NCBI RefSeq assembly: GCF_001425305.1
Contig: NZ_LMEE01000003.1
Coordinates: forward strand, 186,001 to 250,000
Direction of reading: 5' to 3'
DNA: 64,000 nucleotides
Source: Phenylobacterium sp. Root1290
Lineage (GTDB): Bacteria; Pseudomonadota; Alphaproteobacteria; Caulobacterales; Caulobacteraceae
Shown: positions 52,658-61,873 of the stretch, in pieces
How positions within the stretch are numbered: position 1 is the first letter of the stretch
Layout of the letters: each line of letters opens with the position of its first letter
Translations under genes and position numbers: made by a program
Notes under the pieces: model-generated
What the model saw: only the letters and a program-made list of their open reading frames with translations
Databases searched by the model: none
Told to the model about the DNA's origin: nothing

Positions 52658-53331
52658 TCGGGGCGCGTCCAGACCCGGCCGTCAGGGCGATAGCGCTTGG
52701 GCGTCAGCCGCCCCATCCGCCCCTGCAGCTTCGCCACCAGCGCCCTGGCCTGCGTCAGTTCTCGCGAGCGGCAGGTCCCGATCACGTGCTCGATCTCCAG
52801 CTCCAGCCACATGCGCTGTTCCTCGCGCGCGGCCAGGTACATGGCCTCGAACTCCGGAAACCGCTTCAGCCAGGTATAGACCGCCTTCAGCGAGGGCGTC
52901 CCTGGGCGGGCGCAGATGGCGCTCAGGGCCTCGCCCTCCGCCAGCCGCTCGCACACCGCCTGCGCCGCCTCCAAGGTATAGGTGCTCTTGCGCCCGGCCC
53001 CCGCCGGCCGCCGCCGCCGCAGGCCCCCCGCGATCTCGGCCTCGCGCCACCCCGCCCGCGCCGCGTCCCAGGAGGCGTTCTCCAACTGATGCTTGCGGGC
53101 CAGCTTGTCGCGGCAGCCGTCGTACATCTCGGCGAAGTCCGCATGCATCCGCCGCCAGCGATAGATGGTGGCGTAGCACGGCATGTCCGGATCGGCGGCG
53201 ATCTCCCTGATCGTCAGCCCGTCGCACATCCGCTGGCAGATCTCCCAGCCGATGCGCGGATCGTACTGGCTGTGCTTGTAGCCGCCGACGTGGTCGATGG
53301 CGGGCAGGGGAGGGGACGGAGCGCGGGCCAT
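52654..53331 (-). CDS. Terminase-small-subunit-like protein with two HTH repeats
   Basis: 225 residues. Two similar helix-turn-helix units are visible: ICQRMCDGLTIREIAADPDM...TIYRWRRMHADFAEMY (about residues 31-70), and AVCERLAEGEALSAICARPG...AVYTWLKRFPEFEAMYL (about 124-165). A basic linker (GLRRRRPAGAGRKS) separates them. Phage small terminase subunits of this type bind packaging sites, but no large terminase, portal or capsid gene is nearby. It is therefore a solitary phage-derived or domesticated DNA-binding protein. Confidence 0.75.
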   Translation of the reverse strand: MARAPSPPLPAIDHVGGYKHSQYDPRIGWEICQRMCDGLTIREIAADPDMPCYATIYRWRRMHADFAEMYDGCRDKLARKHQLENASWDAARAGWREAEIAGGLRRRRPAGAGRKSTYTLEAAQAVCERLAEGEALSAICARPGTPSLKAVYTWLKRFPEFEAMYLAAREEQRMWLELEIEHVIGTCRSRELTQARALVAKLQGRMGRLTPKRYRPDGRVWTRPD

Positions 53332-53618
53332 GGCGTGGAGTATGGCGCGGCGGGGCGTCGGAAGCGGACGTGGCCGACCCAGTCACCGCCTCCCAGACAG
53401 CATCGCTCGAACCCCTCGTAAAGTGGCGCTTTCCCAGAACGCGACCGATGCGTCTTCCCTTCAGGAGTTCACTCTGGTCGCTCTTCCGTCTTCGGGGCCT
53501 CCACGGGCAGACGAGGACGTCCGAGCAGGTTAGGCTGGCAATCGCTCGCTGAAATGAAGTGAATGCATGATCAGCGTTAAGCGGCAATGCGCACCAACTT
53601 TGACGGTGACTATGCCCA

Positions 53619-55307
53619 ATGGGCATGCTTGCAGTATTACTGCGCGTGGGAGGCGAAAAATTGCTACTCGACGGCTTATTTGAGGAAGTCGGCAAGATCG
53701 CCATGTTGGCGGGTGTAATATCCGGAGTCTATAGATTCTGGACCAAGCCGACGTCTCACGAACGCAATCATGATCGGCTGGTTCGTACGCTCGCCTGGAT
53801 ATCGAATACGCCCTGGATAGATTACGTCCGCGCCGGAGTATCACTTATACTTAGAATAATGGTGGCGATATACGGGTCAGCAAGATCTGAAGATGGAAAA
53901 ATAGGGTCATTTTTCACCGTCAAGGCGTGGAAAATGAGCGCTTGGATCGCAGCATCTTACTATTTTTTCCTATTTCCACTCGGTTTTGTGATCGGGTTGG
54001 TCGTTATACTAACCTACGAAAACGGTTTAAACATATCTGATGCAACGTTCTCGATGGCGTTGCTGGGCGTGTTGTTTGCGGTCGGGTGGGGATTCTGGCG
54101 AGCACTGATTGCCATACGACGCCCGGTGCAGCGGGCAGGGCCCCGAGATAGCTTCGCTTCTGCCATTGTCCAAGCCCCACGCGGAATGCTTCCTTTCGTG
54201 GCGATCTGTATCTTATCACTGATCACCGGTTTGGGCTTTGAGCCGCCAATCGCTCGCCTCTTTTTCGGGGGCTTGGTCGTCTGTCTAGCTTATAGCGTCA
54301 TACGTGCAATTGCCGTGCATGGGCCGCTAGCTCCCGTCCAACTCGCGATCCAATTTCTAGTGTGGACCCTTTTGTTCGTGGCATTGGCGATGGGGCTCGA
54401 CGTCTTGCAGCGCGCCACGCGTGCTGGCGACATCGGTTTGATTTTCAAAGTCGAGACTGCGTTTGCGGTGGTTGGCGCAATTGGCGCGCTCGCTTGTTGT
54501 GTCTACGCGCTGACGCCTAGGCCGCGTATTCGCCTCCAGTCAGCACTTGTCGCATTGTCGGCACTCAGCCTCTTCGCCACCTTCGACGCTGGATCGGCAT
54601 CTGAGCTTGGCATCGCGAAGGTCGTGCTCGGGTTGGGCTTTGCCTATCTCATCCCGATGGCGATCTTCGTCTGCGGTGTTATCTTTGCCAGCGCGGTGCC
54701 AGATTGGGCCTCAGTGGGGGTCACGCGGTATGTGCTAACTCGCGCCAAACAGAGTCCATCTTTGAGCCGCATGGGCCTCTGGTTAGGGCTCAACATCGGG
54801 ACGGGTCTTGCGTGCGCGCTCGGCGCGCTTTTGATCCTTGGTGCCACTTCACTGTTGGCGGAAGGTGTCGCTCGGCACATCGGTGCGTGGACGATGGGCG
54901 AGGATGGCAAAGTTTCGACGGCTTGGCTGGCGATCCTAGATGGACCTCGCCTGATGGTTTGGATGCTCTATGAGCGCATGGCTGGCGACGCTGGTGCGTC
55001 TTCGGCCGTTTCTGTGACTGCCAAGAACGCAGCGCTTGCCGCGTACGCGTTTTTTCTGGCCTCCCTGTTGTCACTGCTGCCGATCCTTCTGAGCGCAAGT
55101 GTACTGGTGACGCAGTTCTTGGCTCGTTTCCTAGCCTTTGTGGTGGGGCAGCCGGTTGAATATCTGCATTCGACCTTACTTCTTCCCGAAGATAGTACGG
55201 CGGAGCAGCGAGCACTTTCCTACGGCAAGACAGCAATCGTTTTTGGCGTAACTGGAGCCTTTGCATGTGTTGTCGTGCAGGGGGCGCTTAGCCTGCTGAG
55301 GCACTGA
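53619..55307 (+). CDS. Unrecognised multi-pass membrane protein, compositionally atypical
   Basis: 562 residues with at least ten hydrophobic segments (for example ASYYFFLFPLGFVIGLVVIL, FSMALLGVLFAVGWGFW, FVAICILSLITGLGFEPPIA, KVVLGLGFAYLIPMAIFVCG). No known family is recognised. The DNA is clearly AT-richer, with more A/T at third codon positions than every neighbour, and its flanks (53332-53618, 55308-55360) share this. The composition, missing family and adjacent phage-type gene suggest recent acquisition. The N-terminus (MGMLAVLLRVGGEKLLLDGL) may start later. Confidence 0.7.
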   Translation: MGMLAVLLRVGGEKLLLDGLFEEVGKIAMLAGVISGVYRFWTKPTSHERNHDRLVRTLAWISNTPWIDYVRAGVSLILRIMVAIYGSARSEDGKIGSFFTVKAWKMSAWIAASYYFFLFPLGFVIGLVVILTYENGLNISDATFSMALLGVLFAVGWGFWRALIAIRRPVQRAGPRDSFASAIVQAPRGMLPFVAICILSLITGLGFEPPIARLFFGGLVVCLAYSVIRAIAVHGPLAPVQLAIQFLVWTLLFVALAMGLDVLQRATRAGDIGLIFKVETAFAVVGAIGALACCVYALTPRPRIRLQSALVALSALSLFATFDAGSASELGIAKVVLGLGFAYLIPMAIFVCGVIFASAVPDWASVGVTRYVLTRAKQSPSLSRMGLWLGLNIGTGLACALGALLILGATSLLAEGVARHIGAWTMGEDGKVSTAWLAILDGPRLMVWMLYERMAGDAGASSAVSVTAKNAALAAYAFFLASLLSLLPILLSASVLVTQFLARFLAFVVGQPVEYLHSTLLLPEDSTAEQRALSYGKTAIVFGVTGAFACVVVQGALSLLRH

Positions 55308-55360
55308 GGGGCAGACCCACACGCTTCCGGCGGGACGATCCGATATCTCCCCCAAACAAA

Positions 55361-55388
55361 AACCCCGCCGGCTCGCACCGGCGGGGTT
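55361..55388 (-). terminator. Rho-independent terminator of the acyl-CoA dehydrogenase array
   Basis: AACCCCGCCGG, a 6-base loop, then CCGGCGGGGTT. Read on the minus strand it is followed by TTTGTTTGGG. It lies about 45 bases past the stop of the last dehydrogenase gene and also separates it from the converging ORFan. Confidence 0.85.
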
Positions 55389-55431
55389 TCGTCAGATCTC
55401 CCGCGCCTCGGCTGCCCGAGGCGCGAAGCTC

Positions 55432-56568
55432 TTAGTAGCCTTGGATCTTGGCGTAGCGGTCGCGATGGTACGACTGGCTGCCATAGGCCGCCTCGGCCGC
55501 ACGGGCGCGCTTCATGTAGAAGCCCGCGTCGTGGGCGTCGGTCATGCCGATGCCGCCGTGCATCTGGACCATCTCGTTGGAGACGAGGTGGAAGACGTCG
55601 CCCATCTTGGCCTTGGCCAGCGAGACCAGCTCCGGCACGTCCGGCGAGCCGGCGTCGATCGCCGCCAGGGCGGCTTCGACGGCCGAGCGGGCCAGTTCCA
55701 GGTCGGTGAACATCTTGGCCGCGCGGTGCTGCAGGGCCTGGAACGAACCGATGACCTGGCCGAACTGAACGCGGACCTTCAGGTAGTCGAGGGTGGTCTC
55801 GAAGGCCTGGACGGCGGCGCCGAGCATTTCGGCGCTGACGCCGGCGCGGGCGCGGTCGAGGGTGGCTTCCAGAACGTCCCAGCCCTTGCCTTCGGCGCCC
55901 AGCAGGGCGTCGGCGGAGACTTCCACGTTGTCGAACGAGACGTTCGACGCGCCGCGGCTGTCAGCCAGCTTCAGGTTCTGCTTGGTCACGCCCTTGGCGT
56001 CGGCGGGAACCAGGAACAGGCTGATGCCGTCCTTGTCGCCCGGCTTGCCGCTGGTGCGGGCCGAGACCACGAACAGGCCGGCGGCCGGACCTTCGAGCAC
56101 GAAGGTCTTCTTGCCGTTCAGCACGTAGCCGGCGCCGCCCTTCTTGGCTTCCAGCGCGACCTTCTCAGGGGCGTGGTGCGCGCCTTCGTCCACGGCGAGC
56201 GTGGCGACCAGCGAGCCGTCGGCGATCTTGGGCAGGTACTCGCCCTTCTGGGCGTCGTTGCCGCCCAGGATCAGGGCGCTGGCGGCCGCGAGGCCCGAGG
56301 CCAGCAGCGGCGAGGCGGTGAGCGTGCGGCCCATCTCCTCGAGGATCAGGCCCATCGACAGGTAGCCGAAGTTCGACCCGCCGAAGTCTTCCGGGATGAT
56401 GACCCCGGCCCAGCCCATTTCAGCCTGCTCGTTCCAGGCGGCGGCGTCGTAGCCCAGCTCGACGCCCGAGTCGCGCATCTTGCGGAAGGCGGTCACCGGG
56501 CTCTTTTCCTGGACCCAGCTCTTCGCCGCGTCGCGGAGCATGCTCTGTTCTTCGTTCAGAACGGCCAT
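55432..56568 (-). CDS. Acyl-CoA dehydrogenase, short (378-residue) type
   Basis: FAD enzyme introducing a 2,3-double bond in an acyl-CoA. Recognisable segments are GWAGVIIPEDFGGSNFGYLS, the FAD/substrate loop region around YVLNGKKTFVLEG, AGVSAEMLGAAVQAFETTLD, VRVQFGQVIGSFQALQH and the C-terminal MVQMHGGIGMTDAHDAGFY. It is shorter than, and in sequence unlike, its four upstream neighbours. It resembles the smaller subunit of the alpha2-beta2 dehydrogenases known from steroid and cholesterol side-chain breakdown. The start at 56568 is the first Met and lies 43 bases after the previous gene's stop. Confidence 0.92.
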   Translation of the reverse strand: MAVLNEEQSMLRDAAKSWVQEKSPVTAFRKMRDSGVELGYDAAAWNEQAEMGWAGVIIPEDFGGSNFGYLSMGLILEEMGRTLTASPLLASGLAAASALILGGNDAQKGEYLPKIADGSLVATLAVDEGAHHAPEKVALEAKKGGAGYVLNGKKTFVLEGPAAGLFVVSARTSGKPGDKDGISLFLVPADAKGVTKQNLKLADSRGASNVSFDNVEVSADALLGAEGKGWDVLEATLDRARAGVSAEMLGAAVQAFETTLDYLKVRVQFGQVIGSFQALQHRAAKMFTDLELARSAVEAALAAIDAGSPDVPELVSLAKAKMGDVFHLVSNEMVQMHGGIGMTDAHDAGFYMKRARAAEAAYGSQSYHRDRYAKIQGY

Positions 56569-56611
56569 GTCTTAAATCCTATTCTCGAAAATTCTGTGGT
56601 TGTTCTGATGG

Positions 56612-57817
56612 TTAGTTGTTTTGCGTCAGGTCGGGCAGGCCCAGGATGCGCTTGGAGATGATGTTGTTCTGCACCTCCTGCGAGCCGCCATAGATCGTGG
56701 TGGCCTTGCCGCCGAGCCACGAGCGCACGGCGCCCAGCTCTTCGCCGGTGAAGGTGTCGCCTTCCCAGCCCAGGCCCTGGTGACCCATGATTTCCAGGGT
56801 CAGTTCGGCCTTGTCCTGCATCCAGCGGGTGCCGGCGTTCTTCATGATCGAGGTCGCCGCCGACGGGCCGGAATTGCCCTTGGCTTCCATCATCGCGCGG
56901 ATGGCGGTCTGCTGGAAAGCGCGGCCGTCGATCTCGTTCAGGATGATGCGGGTGCGCAGGTCGGTGTCGGCCAGGCGGCCTTGCTCGTCCACGCCCACAT
57001 AGTCCTTGGCCAGCTTCGGCAGGGTGCGGCCGCCGGCGTAACCGCCGCCGCCGGCGCCCGACAGGCCCGAACGTTCGTGCTGCAGCAGGCGCTTGGCGAT
57101 GGTCCAGCCGCCGTTCAGCGGGCCGACCAGGTCCTTCTTCTCGGCGCGGGCGTCGGTCAGGAAGGTTTCGCAGAAGGGCGAGTTGCCGGCGATCAGCGGG
57201 ATCGGGCGAACTTCGACGCCCGGCTGATGCATGGTGAACAGCACGAAGGAGATGCCTTCATGCTTCTTGGAGGTGTCCGTACGCACCAGGCAGAAGCACC
57301 AGTCGGCGTATTGAGCGCCGCTCGTCCAGATCTTCTGGCCGTTCACCAGGTAATGGTCGCCCTTGTCTTCAGCCTTGCACTGAAGAGAGGCCAGGTCGGA
57401 ACCGGCGCCCGGCTCGGAGAAACCTTGGCACCATTGCAGGTCGCCACGGCAGATCGGCGGAATGTGCTCTTTCTTCTGGGCGTCGGTGCCGTACTCAAGC
57501 AGAGTCGGGCCGAACATCATCACGCCCATGCCGCCGATCGGGTTGTAGGCGCCGGCGCGCTGGAATTCCTGCTGGATGACGCGGCCTTCCGCCGACGACA
57601 GTCCGCCGCCGCCGTATTCGGCCGGCCAGGTCGGGGTGCCCCAGCCCTTTTCGCCGACGGCCTTGCGCCAGGCTTCCTGGTCGGGGCTCGGATTGCTGCG
57701 CTCTTCGCGCATCATCGGGTTGGGCTTGCCCTTCAGGCCCGCGGGGAAGTTGGCTTCGACCCAGCCGCGCACTTCCGTCCGGAAGGCGTCGAGATCGCCG
57801 CCGCCAAAATCTGCCAT
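56612..57817 (-). CDS. Acyl-CoA dehydrogenase (paralogue 2 of 5)
   Basis: 401 residues. It starts MADFGGGDLDAFRTEVRGWV, nearly the same N-terminus as the next three genes. FAD-binding QWCQGFSEPGAGSDLASL and the WTSGAQYADWCFCLVRTD strand are present. The C-terminal ATTIYGGSQEVQNNIISKR contains YGGSxE where medium-chain enzymes have YEGT. The MCAD-type catalytic Glu is therefore not at its usual place. It is one of a tandem family. Confidence 0.93.
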   Translation of the reverse strand: MADFGGGDLDAFRTEVRGWVEANFPAGLKGKPNPMMREERSNPSPDQEAWRKAVGEKGWGTPTWPAEYGGGGLSSAEGRVIQQEFQRAGAYNPIGGMGVMMFGPTLLEYGTDAQKKEHIPPICRGDLQWCQGFSEPGAGSDLASLQCKAEDKGDHYLVNGQKIWTSGAQYADWCFCLVRTDTSKKHEGISFVLFTMHQPGVEVRPIPLIAGNSPFCETFLTDARAEKKDLVGPLNGGWTIAKRLLQHERSGLSGAGGGGYAGGRTLPKLAKDYVGVDEQGRLADTDLRTRIILNEIDGRAFQQTAIRAMMEAKGNSGPSAATSIMKNAGTRWMQDKAELTLEIMGHQGLGWEGDTFTGEELGAVRSWLGGKATTIYGGSQEVQNNIISKRILGLPDLTQNN

Positions 57818-57867
57818 TGAAATAGTCTCCTAGAAAAATCAGGTCGTTTGAAAACTCGCGGCCGTTC

Positions 57868-57891
57868 GCGCCATGCGAAATGACATGGCGC
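57868..57891 (-). terminator. Hairpin between acyl-CoA dehydrogenase genes 3 and 2
   Basis: A perfect inverted repeat GCGCCATG / CATGGCGC around an 8-base loop, about 24 bases after the stop of the 57915-59123 gene. No strong T-run follows, so it may act as an RNA-stabilising or partial terminator structure in the array. Confidence 0.5.
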
Positions 57892-57914
57892 AAACAGCCT
57901 GGTTCGAAATCACA

Positions 57915-59123
57915 CTAGTGGTTCTGCGTGTGGTCTGGGAGTCCCAGGATGCGCTTGGAAATGATGTTGCTCTGCACTTCGTTGGACCCGCCGTAGATCG
58001 AACCGGCCTTGCCCGACAGCCAGGTGCGGACCGCGGTGCGCTCCTCCTCGCTGAAGTCGTCGCCTTCCCAGCCCAGGCCCTGGTGGCCCATGACCTCGAG
58101 GGTCAGTTCGGCGCGGTCCTGGGTGGCCTTCATGAAGGCGTTCTTCATGATCGAGGTCGCCGCCGACGGGCCGGAATTGCCCTTGGCCTCCAGCGCCGCG
58201 CGGACCACGGTCTGGGCCACGGCGCGCTGGTCGATCTCGTTCAGGATGATGCGGGTGCGCAGATCGGGGTCGTCCAGGCGGCCCTGTTCGTCCTCGCCCA
58301 CGTACTTCTTGGCCATCACGCCCAGCGAACCGTTGGAGCCGCCGGCCCCGCGGCCGCCGTTCATGCCGCTGCGCTCGTGCTGCAGCAGGCGCTTGGCCAC
58401 CGTCCAGCCGCCGTTCAGCGGGCCGACCAGGTTTTCCTTCGGCACCTTCACGTCGGTGAAGAAGGTTTCGCAGAACGGGCTGTTGCCGGCGATCAGGCGG
58501 ATCGGACGGACTTCGACGCCCGGCTGGTGCATCTCGAAGACAACAAACGAGATGCCTTCATGCTTGCGGGTCTGGTCGGTGCGAACAAGACAGAAGATCA
58601 TGTCGGCGTATTGGCCGCCGCTGGTCCAGATCTTCGAACCATTCACGAGCCAGTAATCGCCCTTGTCTTCGGCCTTGGTCTGCAGGGCGGCCAGGTCGGA
58701 ACCTGCGCCCGGCTCGCTGAAACCTTGGCACCAGCGGATCTTGCCGGTGACGATGTCGGGGATATACTTCTTCTTCTGTTCCTCGGTGCCGTATTCCAGC
58801 AGCGTCGGGCCGAACATGCCCACGCCCATGCCGCCGATCGGGTTCACCGCGCCGATCTTGGCCATTTCCTGGGCCAGGACCCGGGCTTCGGGGCCGCTGA
58901 GGCCGCCGCCGCCATAGGCCTTCGGCCAGGTCGGGGTTCCCCAGCCCTTGGCGCCCATGCGTTCTTTCCAGACCGCCTGGTCGCCGGTGGGGGCCTCAGG
59001 GCTCATCATCGCGGCGGTCTGAGCCGCCACGTCCTTGCCCAGGGACTTCGGGAAATTCGCCTCGAGCCACTCCTTGGCCTCGGCGCGGAAGGCTTCCAAA
59101 TCGGGGCCGCCAAAGTCAGCCAT
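57915..59123 (-). CDS. Acyl-CoA dehydrogenase (paralogue 3 of 5)
   Basis: 402 residues, starting MADFGGPDLEAFRAEAKEWL. IRWCQGFSEPGAGSDLAALQ (FAD/substrate region), the WTSGGQYADMIFCLVRTDQT strand and the C-terminal GSIYGGSNEVQSNIISKR closely match paralogue 2 throughout, so the two are a recent duplicate pair. The same YGGSxE replacement is present at the usual YEGT position. The upstream gap (59124-59199) holds an AT-rich promoter-like stretch. Confidence 0.93.
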   Translation of the reverse strand: MADFGGPDLEAFRAEAKEWLEANFPKSLGKDVAAQTAAMMSPEAPTGDQAVWKERMGAKGWGTPTWPKAYGGGGLSGPEARVLAQEMAKIGAVNPIGGMGVGMFGPTLLEYGTEEQKKKYIPDIVTGKIRWCQGFSEPGAGSDLAALQTKAEDKGDYWLVNGSKIWTSGGQYADMIFCLVRTDQTRKHEGISFVVFEMHQPGVEVRPIRLIAGNSPFCETFFTDVKVPKENLVGPLNGGWTVAKRLLQHERSGMNGGRGAGGSNGSLGVMAKKYVGEDEQGRLDDPDLRTRIILNEIDQRAVAQTVVRAALEAKGNSGPSAATSIMKNAFMKATQDRAELTLEVMGHQGLGWEGDDFSEEERTAVRTWLSGKAGSIYGGSNEVQSNIISKRILGLPDHTQNH

Positions 59124-59199
59124 GAAAATTCTCCCTAATAATCATTATCTTAGCGACGATTATAGTTCGCGCTCCCGTTTCCGGGCGGGGTCTATGAAA

Positions 59200-60411
59200 T
59201 CACTTGGGGTCGGGCAGGCCTAGCACTCGTTTCGAAACGACGTTCAGATTGATCTCCGAGGTGCCGCCTTCGATCGAATTTCCCTTCGAGCGGAGCCAGG
59301 TGCGGACGGCCGCCAGCTCGGGGCCGTCGAAGCCTTCGCCGCCCCAGCCGATCCCGGCCGTGCCCAGCGCTTCGACGATCAGTTCGTTGCGGTCCATGGC
59401 GATCTTGGCGCCCATGTACTTCATGATCGAGGTCGCGGCCGAGGGACCGTTGCCGGCCTTGGCCTCGTCGGCGGCGCGGCGGACGGTCTGCTGGAAGGAC
59501 TGGACCTCCATCAGGTGCTCGGTGATGCGGCGGCGCAGGTCGCTGTCGCTCAGCACGCCGCTCTCGTCGAGGCCGACATACTGCTTGGCGGCGCTCTTGA
59601 CGGTCAGGGCGTTGACCGGCGCGCCGATCGAGCCGCCGCCGAGGCCGGCCGAGATGTTGTCGCGCTCGAACTGCAGCAGGCGCTTGGCCACCGTCCAGCC
59701 GCCGTTCAGCGGGCCGAACAGCTGGTTCTTGGGCACGACGACGTCGGTGAAGAAGGTCTCGCAGAACGGCGAGGTGCCGTTGATCAGCAGGATCGGGCGG
59801 ACCTCGACGCCGGGCGAGGTCATGTCGATCAGCAGGAACGAGATGCCCTCATGCTTCTTCGAGGTGTCAGTCCGCACCAGGCAGAAGCACCAGTCGGCGG
59901 TGTTTGCGCCGCTCGTCCAGATTTTCGAACCGTTCACCAGGTAGTGGTCGCCCTTGTCCTCGGCGCGGGTCTGCAGCGAGGCGAGGTCGGAGCCGGAGCC
60001 CGGCTCGGAGTAGCCCTGGCACCAGCGGACGTCGCCGTTGATGATGCCCGGCAGGTGCTGGCGCTTCAGCTCCTCGGTGCCGTACTCGATCAGGGTCGGG
60101 CCGAACATCATCACGCCCATGCCGCCGATCGGGTTGCGGGCGCCGATCTTGGCCATTTCTTCCTGCAGGACGCGGGCCTGCTGGCGGGTCAGGCCGCCGG
60201 CGCCGTACTCGGCCGGCCAGGTCGGCACGCCCCAGCCCTTGGCGCCCATGGCCTTGCGCCAGGCCAGCGCGTCCGGCGTCTCGACGCCGCCGCTCGCCTT
60301 GGCGACCTGGGCGGCCGGATCGGCGGCCAGGGCCTTGGGGAAGTTCGCATCCAGCCAGGCCGCCGCCTCGCTGCGGAAGGCCTGCAGGTCGTCGCCGCCG
60401 AAGTCAGCCAT
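59200..60411 (-). CDS. Acyl-CoA dehydrogenase (paralogue 4 of 5)
   Basis: 403 residues, starting MADFGGDDLQAFRSEAAAWL. RWCQGYSEPGSGSDLASLQ, the WTSGANTADWCFCLVRTDT strand and a C-terminal NSIEGGTSEINLNVVSKR are visible. It shares the IEGGTSExN ending with paralogue 5 rather than IYGGSxE with 2 and 3, defining a second duplicate pair. A small CCCG-TTTC-CGGG hairpin (59174-59185) lies just past its stop. Confidence 0.93.
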   Translation of the reverse strand: MADFGGDDLQAFRSEAAAWLDANFPKALAADPAAQVAKASGGVETPDALAWRKAMGAKGWGVPTWPAEYGAGGLTRQQARVLQEEMAKIGARNPIGGMGVMMFGPTLIEYGTEELKRQHLPGIINGDVRWCQGYSEPGSGSDLASLQTRAEDKGDHYLVNGSKIWTSGANTADWCFCLVRTDTSKKHEGISFLLIDMTSPGVEVRPILLINGTSPFCETFFTDVVVPKNQLFGPLNGGWTVAKRLLQFERDNISAGLGGGSIGAPVNALTVKSAAKQYVGLDESGVLSDSDLRRRITEHLMEVQSFQQTVRRAADEAKAGNGPSAATSIMKYMGAKIAMDRNELIVEALGTAGIGWGGEGFDGPELAAVRTWLRSKGNSIEGGTSEINLNVVSKRVLGLPDPK

Positions 60412-60453
60412 GGGAAATCTCGCCTCTTGAAATCAGGTCGATCAAATCAAGGA

Positions 60454-60477
60454 CGACGCCCGAAGAACAGGGCGTCG
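60454..60477 (-). terminator. Hairpin between acyl-CoA dehydrogenase genes 5 and 4
   Basis: CGACGCCC / GGGCGTCG around an 8-base loop, 11 bases after the stop of the 60488-61711 gene. Read on the minus strand it is followed by TCCTTGATTTGATC, only moderately T-rich, so partial termination is likely. Confidence 0.55.
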
Positions 60478-60487
60478 CCGTTCACAC

Positions 60488-61711
60488 TTACTTGGGGTCG
60501 GGCAGTCCGAGAACCCGCTTGGACACCACGTTGAGGTTCACCTCCGACGTGCCGCCCTCGATGGAGTTGCCCTTCGAACGCAGCCAGCCGTGGGTGGCGG
60601 TGAGCTCCAGCGGGGTGAAGCCTTCGCCCTCCCAGCCCAGGGCCTGGGCGCCCATGGCCTCGACCATCAGCTCCGACCGCTCCTGGGCGAAGGTCGCCGC
60701 GGCGTACTTGATGATGGAGGTCGCGGCGCTGGGGCCGTTGGAGGCCTTCGACTCCGCCGCCACGCGGGCGATGGTCTTGTAGAAGCAGTCGAAGTCCATC
60801 TTGTTCTTGGTGATGCGGGTGCGCAGGTCCGGGTCGGCCAGCACGCCGTCGGCGTCGGCGCCGACATAGCTCTTGGCGATCTGGGCCAGGTCGCCGGCCG
60901 CGCCGCCCGCGCCGCCGCCGCCGCCGAAGCCGCCCGAGATGTTCTGGCGCTCGTACTGCAGCAGCCGCTTGGCGATCTCCCAGCCGCCGTTGACCTTGCC
61001 GACCAGCGCGTCCTTGGGCAGCTTCACGTCGCTGAAGAAGGTCTCGCAGAACGGGCTCTCGCCCGAGATCAACTGGATCGGGCGCGTCTCCACCCCCGGC
61101 GTCGTCATGTCGATCAGCACGAACGAAATGCCCTCGTGCTTCTTCGAAAAATCGGTACGGACCAGACAAAAGCACCAGTCCGCCTTGTTGGCGTACGAAG
61201 TCCACACCTTTTGGCCGTTGATCAGCCAGTGGTCGCCCTTGTCCTCGCAACGGGTTTGCAGGCCGGCGAGGTCGGAGCCGGCGCCGGGCTCGGAATAGCC
61301 CTGGCACCAGCGGATCTCGCCACGGACGATCTTGGGCAGGTACTCCTGCTTCTGTTCCTCCGAGCCGTACTCCAGCAGGACGGGGCCGAGCATCCAGACG
61401 CCGAACGACGCCAGCGGCTGGCGGTAGCGGCCGGCGCTCAGTTCCTGGTCGAGGATGCGCGCTTCCTGCGGCGAGAGGCCGCCGCCGCCGTAGGCCTTGG
61501 GCCAGGTCGGCGCGGTCCAGCCCTTTTCGGCCATGCGCCGCATCCACACGATCTGCGGATCGTTCGAACCGGCGAAGGCGCGACCGCCCCAGACCGCTTC
61601 ATAGTCGGTCTCGGCCTTGGGATCGCGCAGTTCGGCAGGATAGTTGGCCTCGAGCCAGGCTTTCACCTCGCCGCGAAACGCGTCGAGATCGCCGCCGCCA
61701 AAGTCGGCCAT
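60488..61711 (-). CDS. Acyl-CoA dehydrogenase (paralogue 5 of 5)
   Basis: 407 residues, starting MADFGGGDLDAFRGEVKAWL. IRWCQGYSEPGAGSDLAGLQ and WTSYANKADWCFCLVRTDFS are visible, with a Gly-rich run (SGGFGGGGGAGGAAGD) in the middle and the C-terminal NSIEGGTSEVNLNVVSKR. It is the first gene of the minus-strand array, with an ATG at 61711 behind GGGAGGATTCC. Similarity is highest to paralogue 4. Confidence 0.93.
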   Translation of the reverse strand: MADFGGGDLDAFRGEVKAWLEANYPAELRDPKAETDYEAVWGGRAFAGSNDPQIVWMRRMAEKGWTAPTWPKAYGGGGLSPQEARILDQELSAGRYRQPLASFGVWMLGPVLLEYGSEEQKQEYLPKIVRGEIRWCQGYSEPGAGSDLAGLQTRCEDKGDHWLINGQKVWTSYANKADWCFCLVRTDFSKKHEGISFVLIDMTTPGVETRPIQLISGESPFCETFFSDVKLPKDALVGKVNGGWEIAKRLLQYERQNISGGFGGGGGAGGAAGDLAQIAKSYVGADADGVLADPDLRTRITKNKMDFDCFYKTIARVAAESKASNGPSAATSIIKYAAATFAQERSELMVEAMGAQALGWEGEGFTPLELTATHGWLRSKGNSIEGGTSEVNLNVVSKRVLGLPDPK

Positions 61712-61873
61712 GGAATCCTCCCGTGATCGGAAAAGCCTTACGCGCGGGCACATTAGCGCCGAGCGTCCCAAGAGCAAGCAGAACGAAACGCTTGTTTGAC
61801 TGAACGGGGCGCCCCTGCCCAGCGCGCAAATCACGATATATACGGACGCCTTCGGGCGGCCATTGGAGGGCGG

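Noticed and set aside
52654..53331. A prophage
   Set aside because: Only a small-terminase-like gene is present; no large terminase, portal, capsid, tail or integrase genes flank it.
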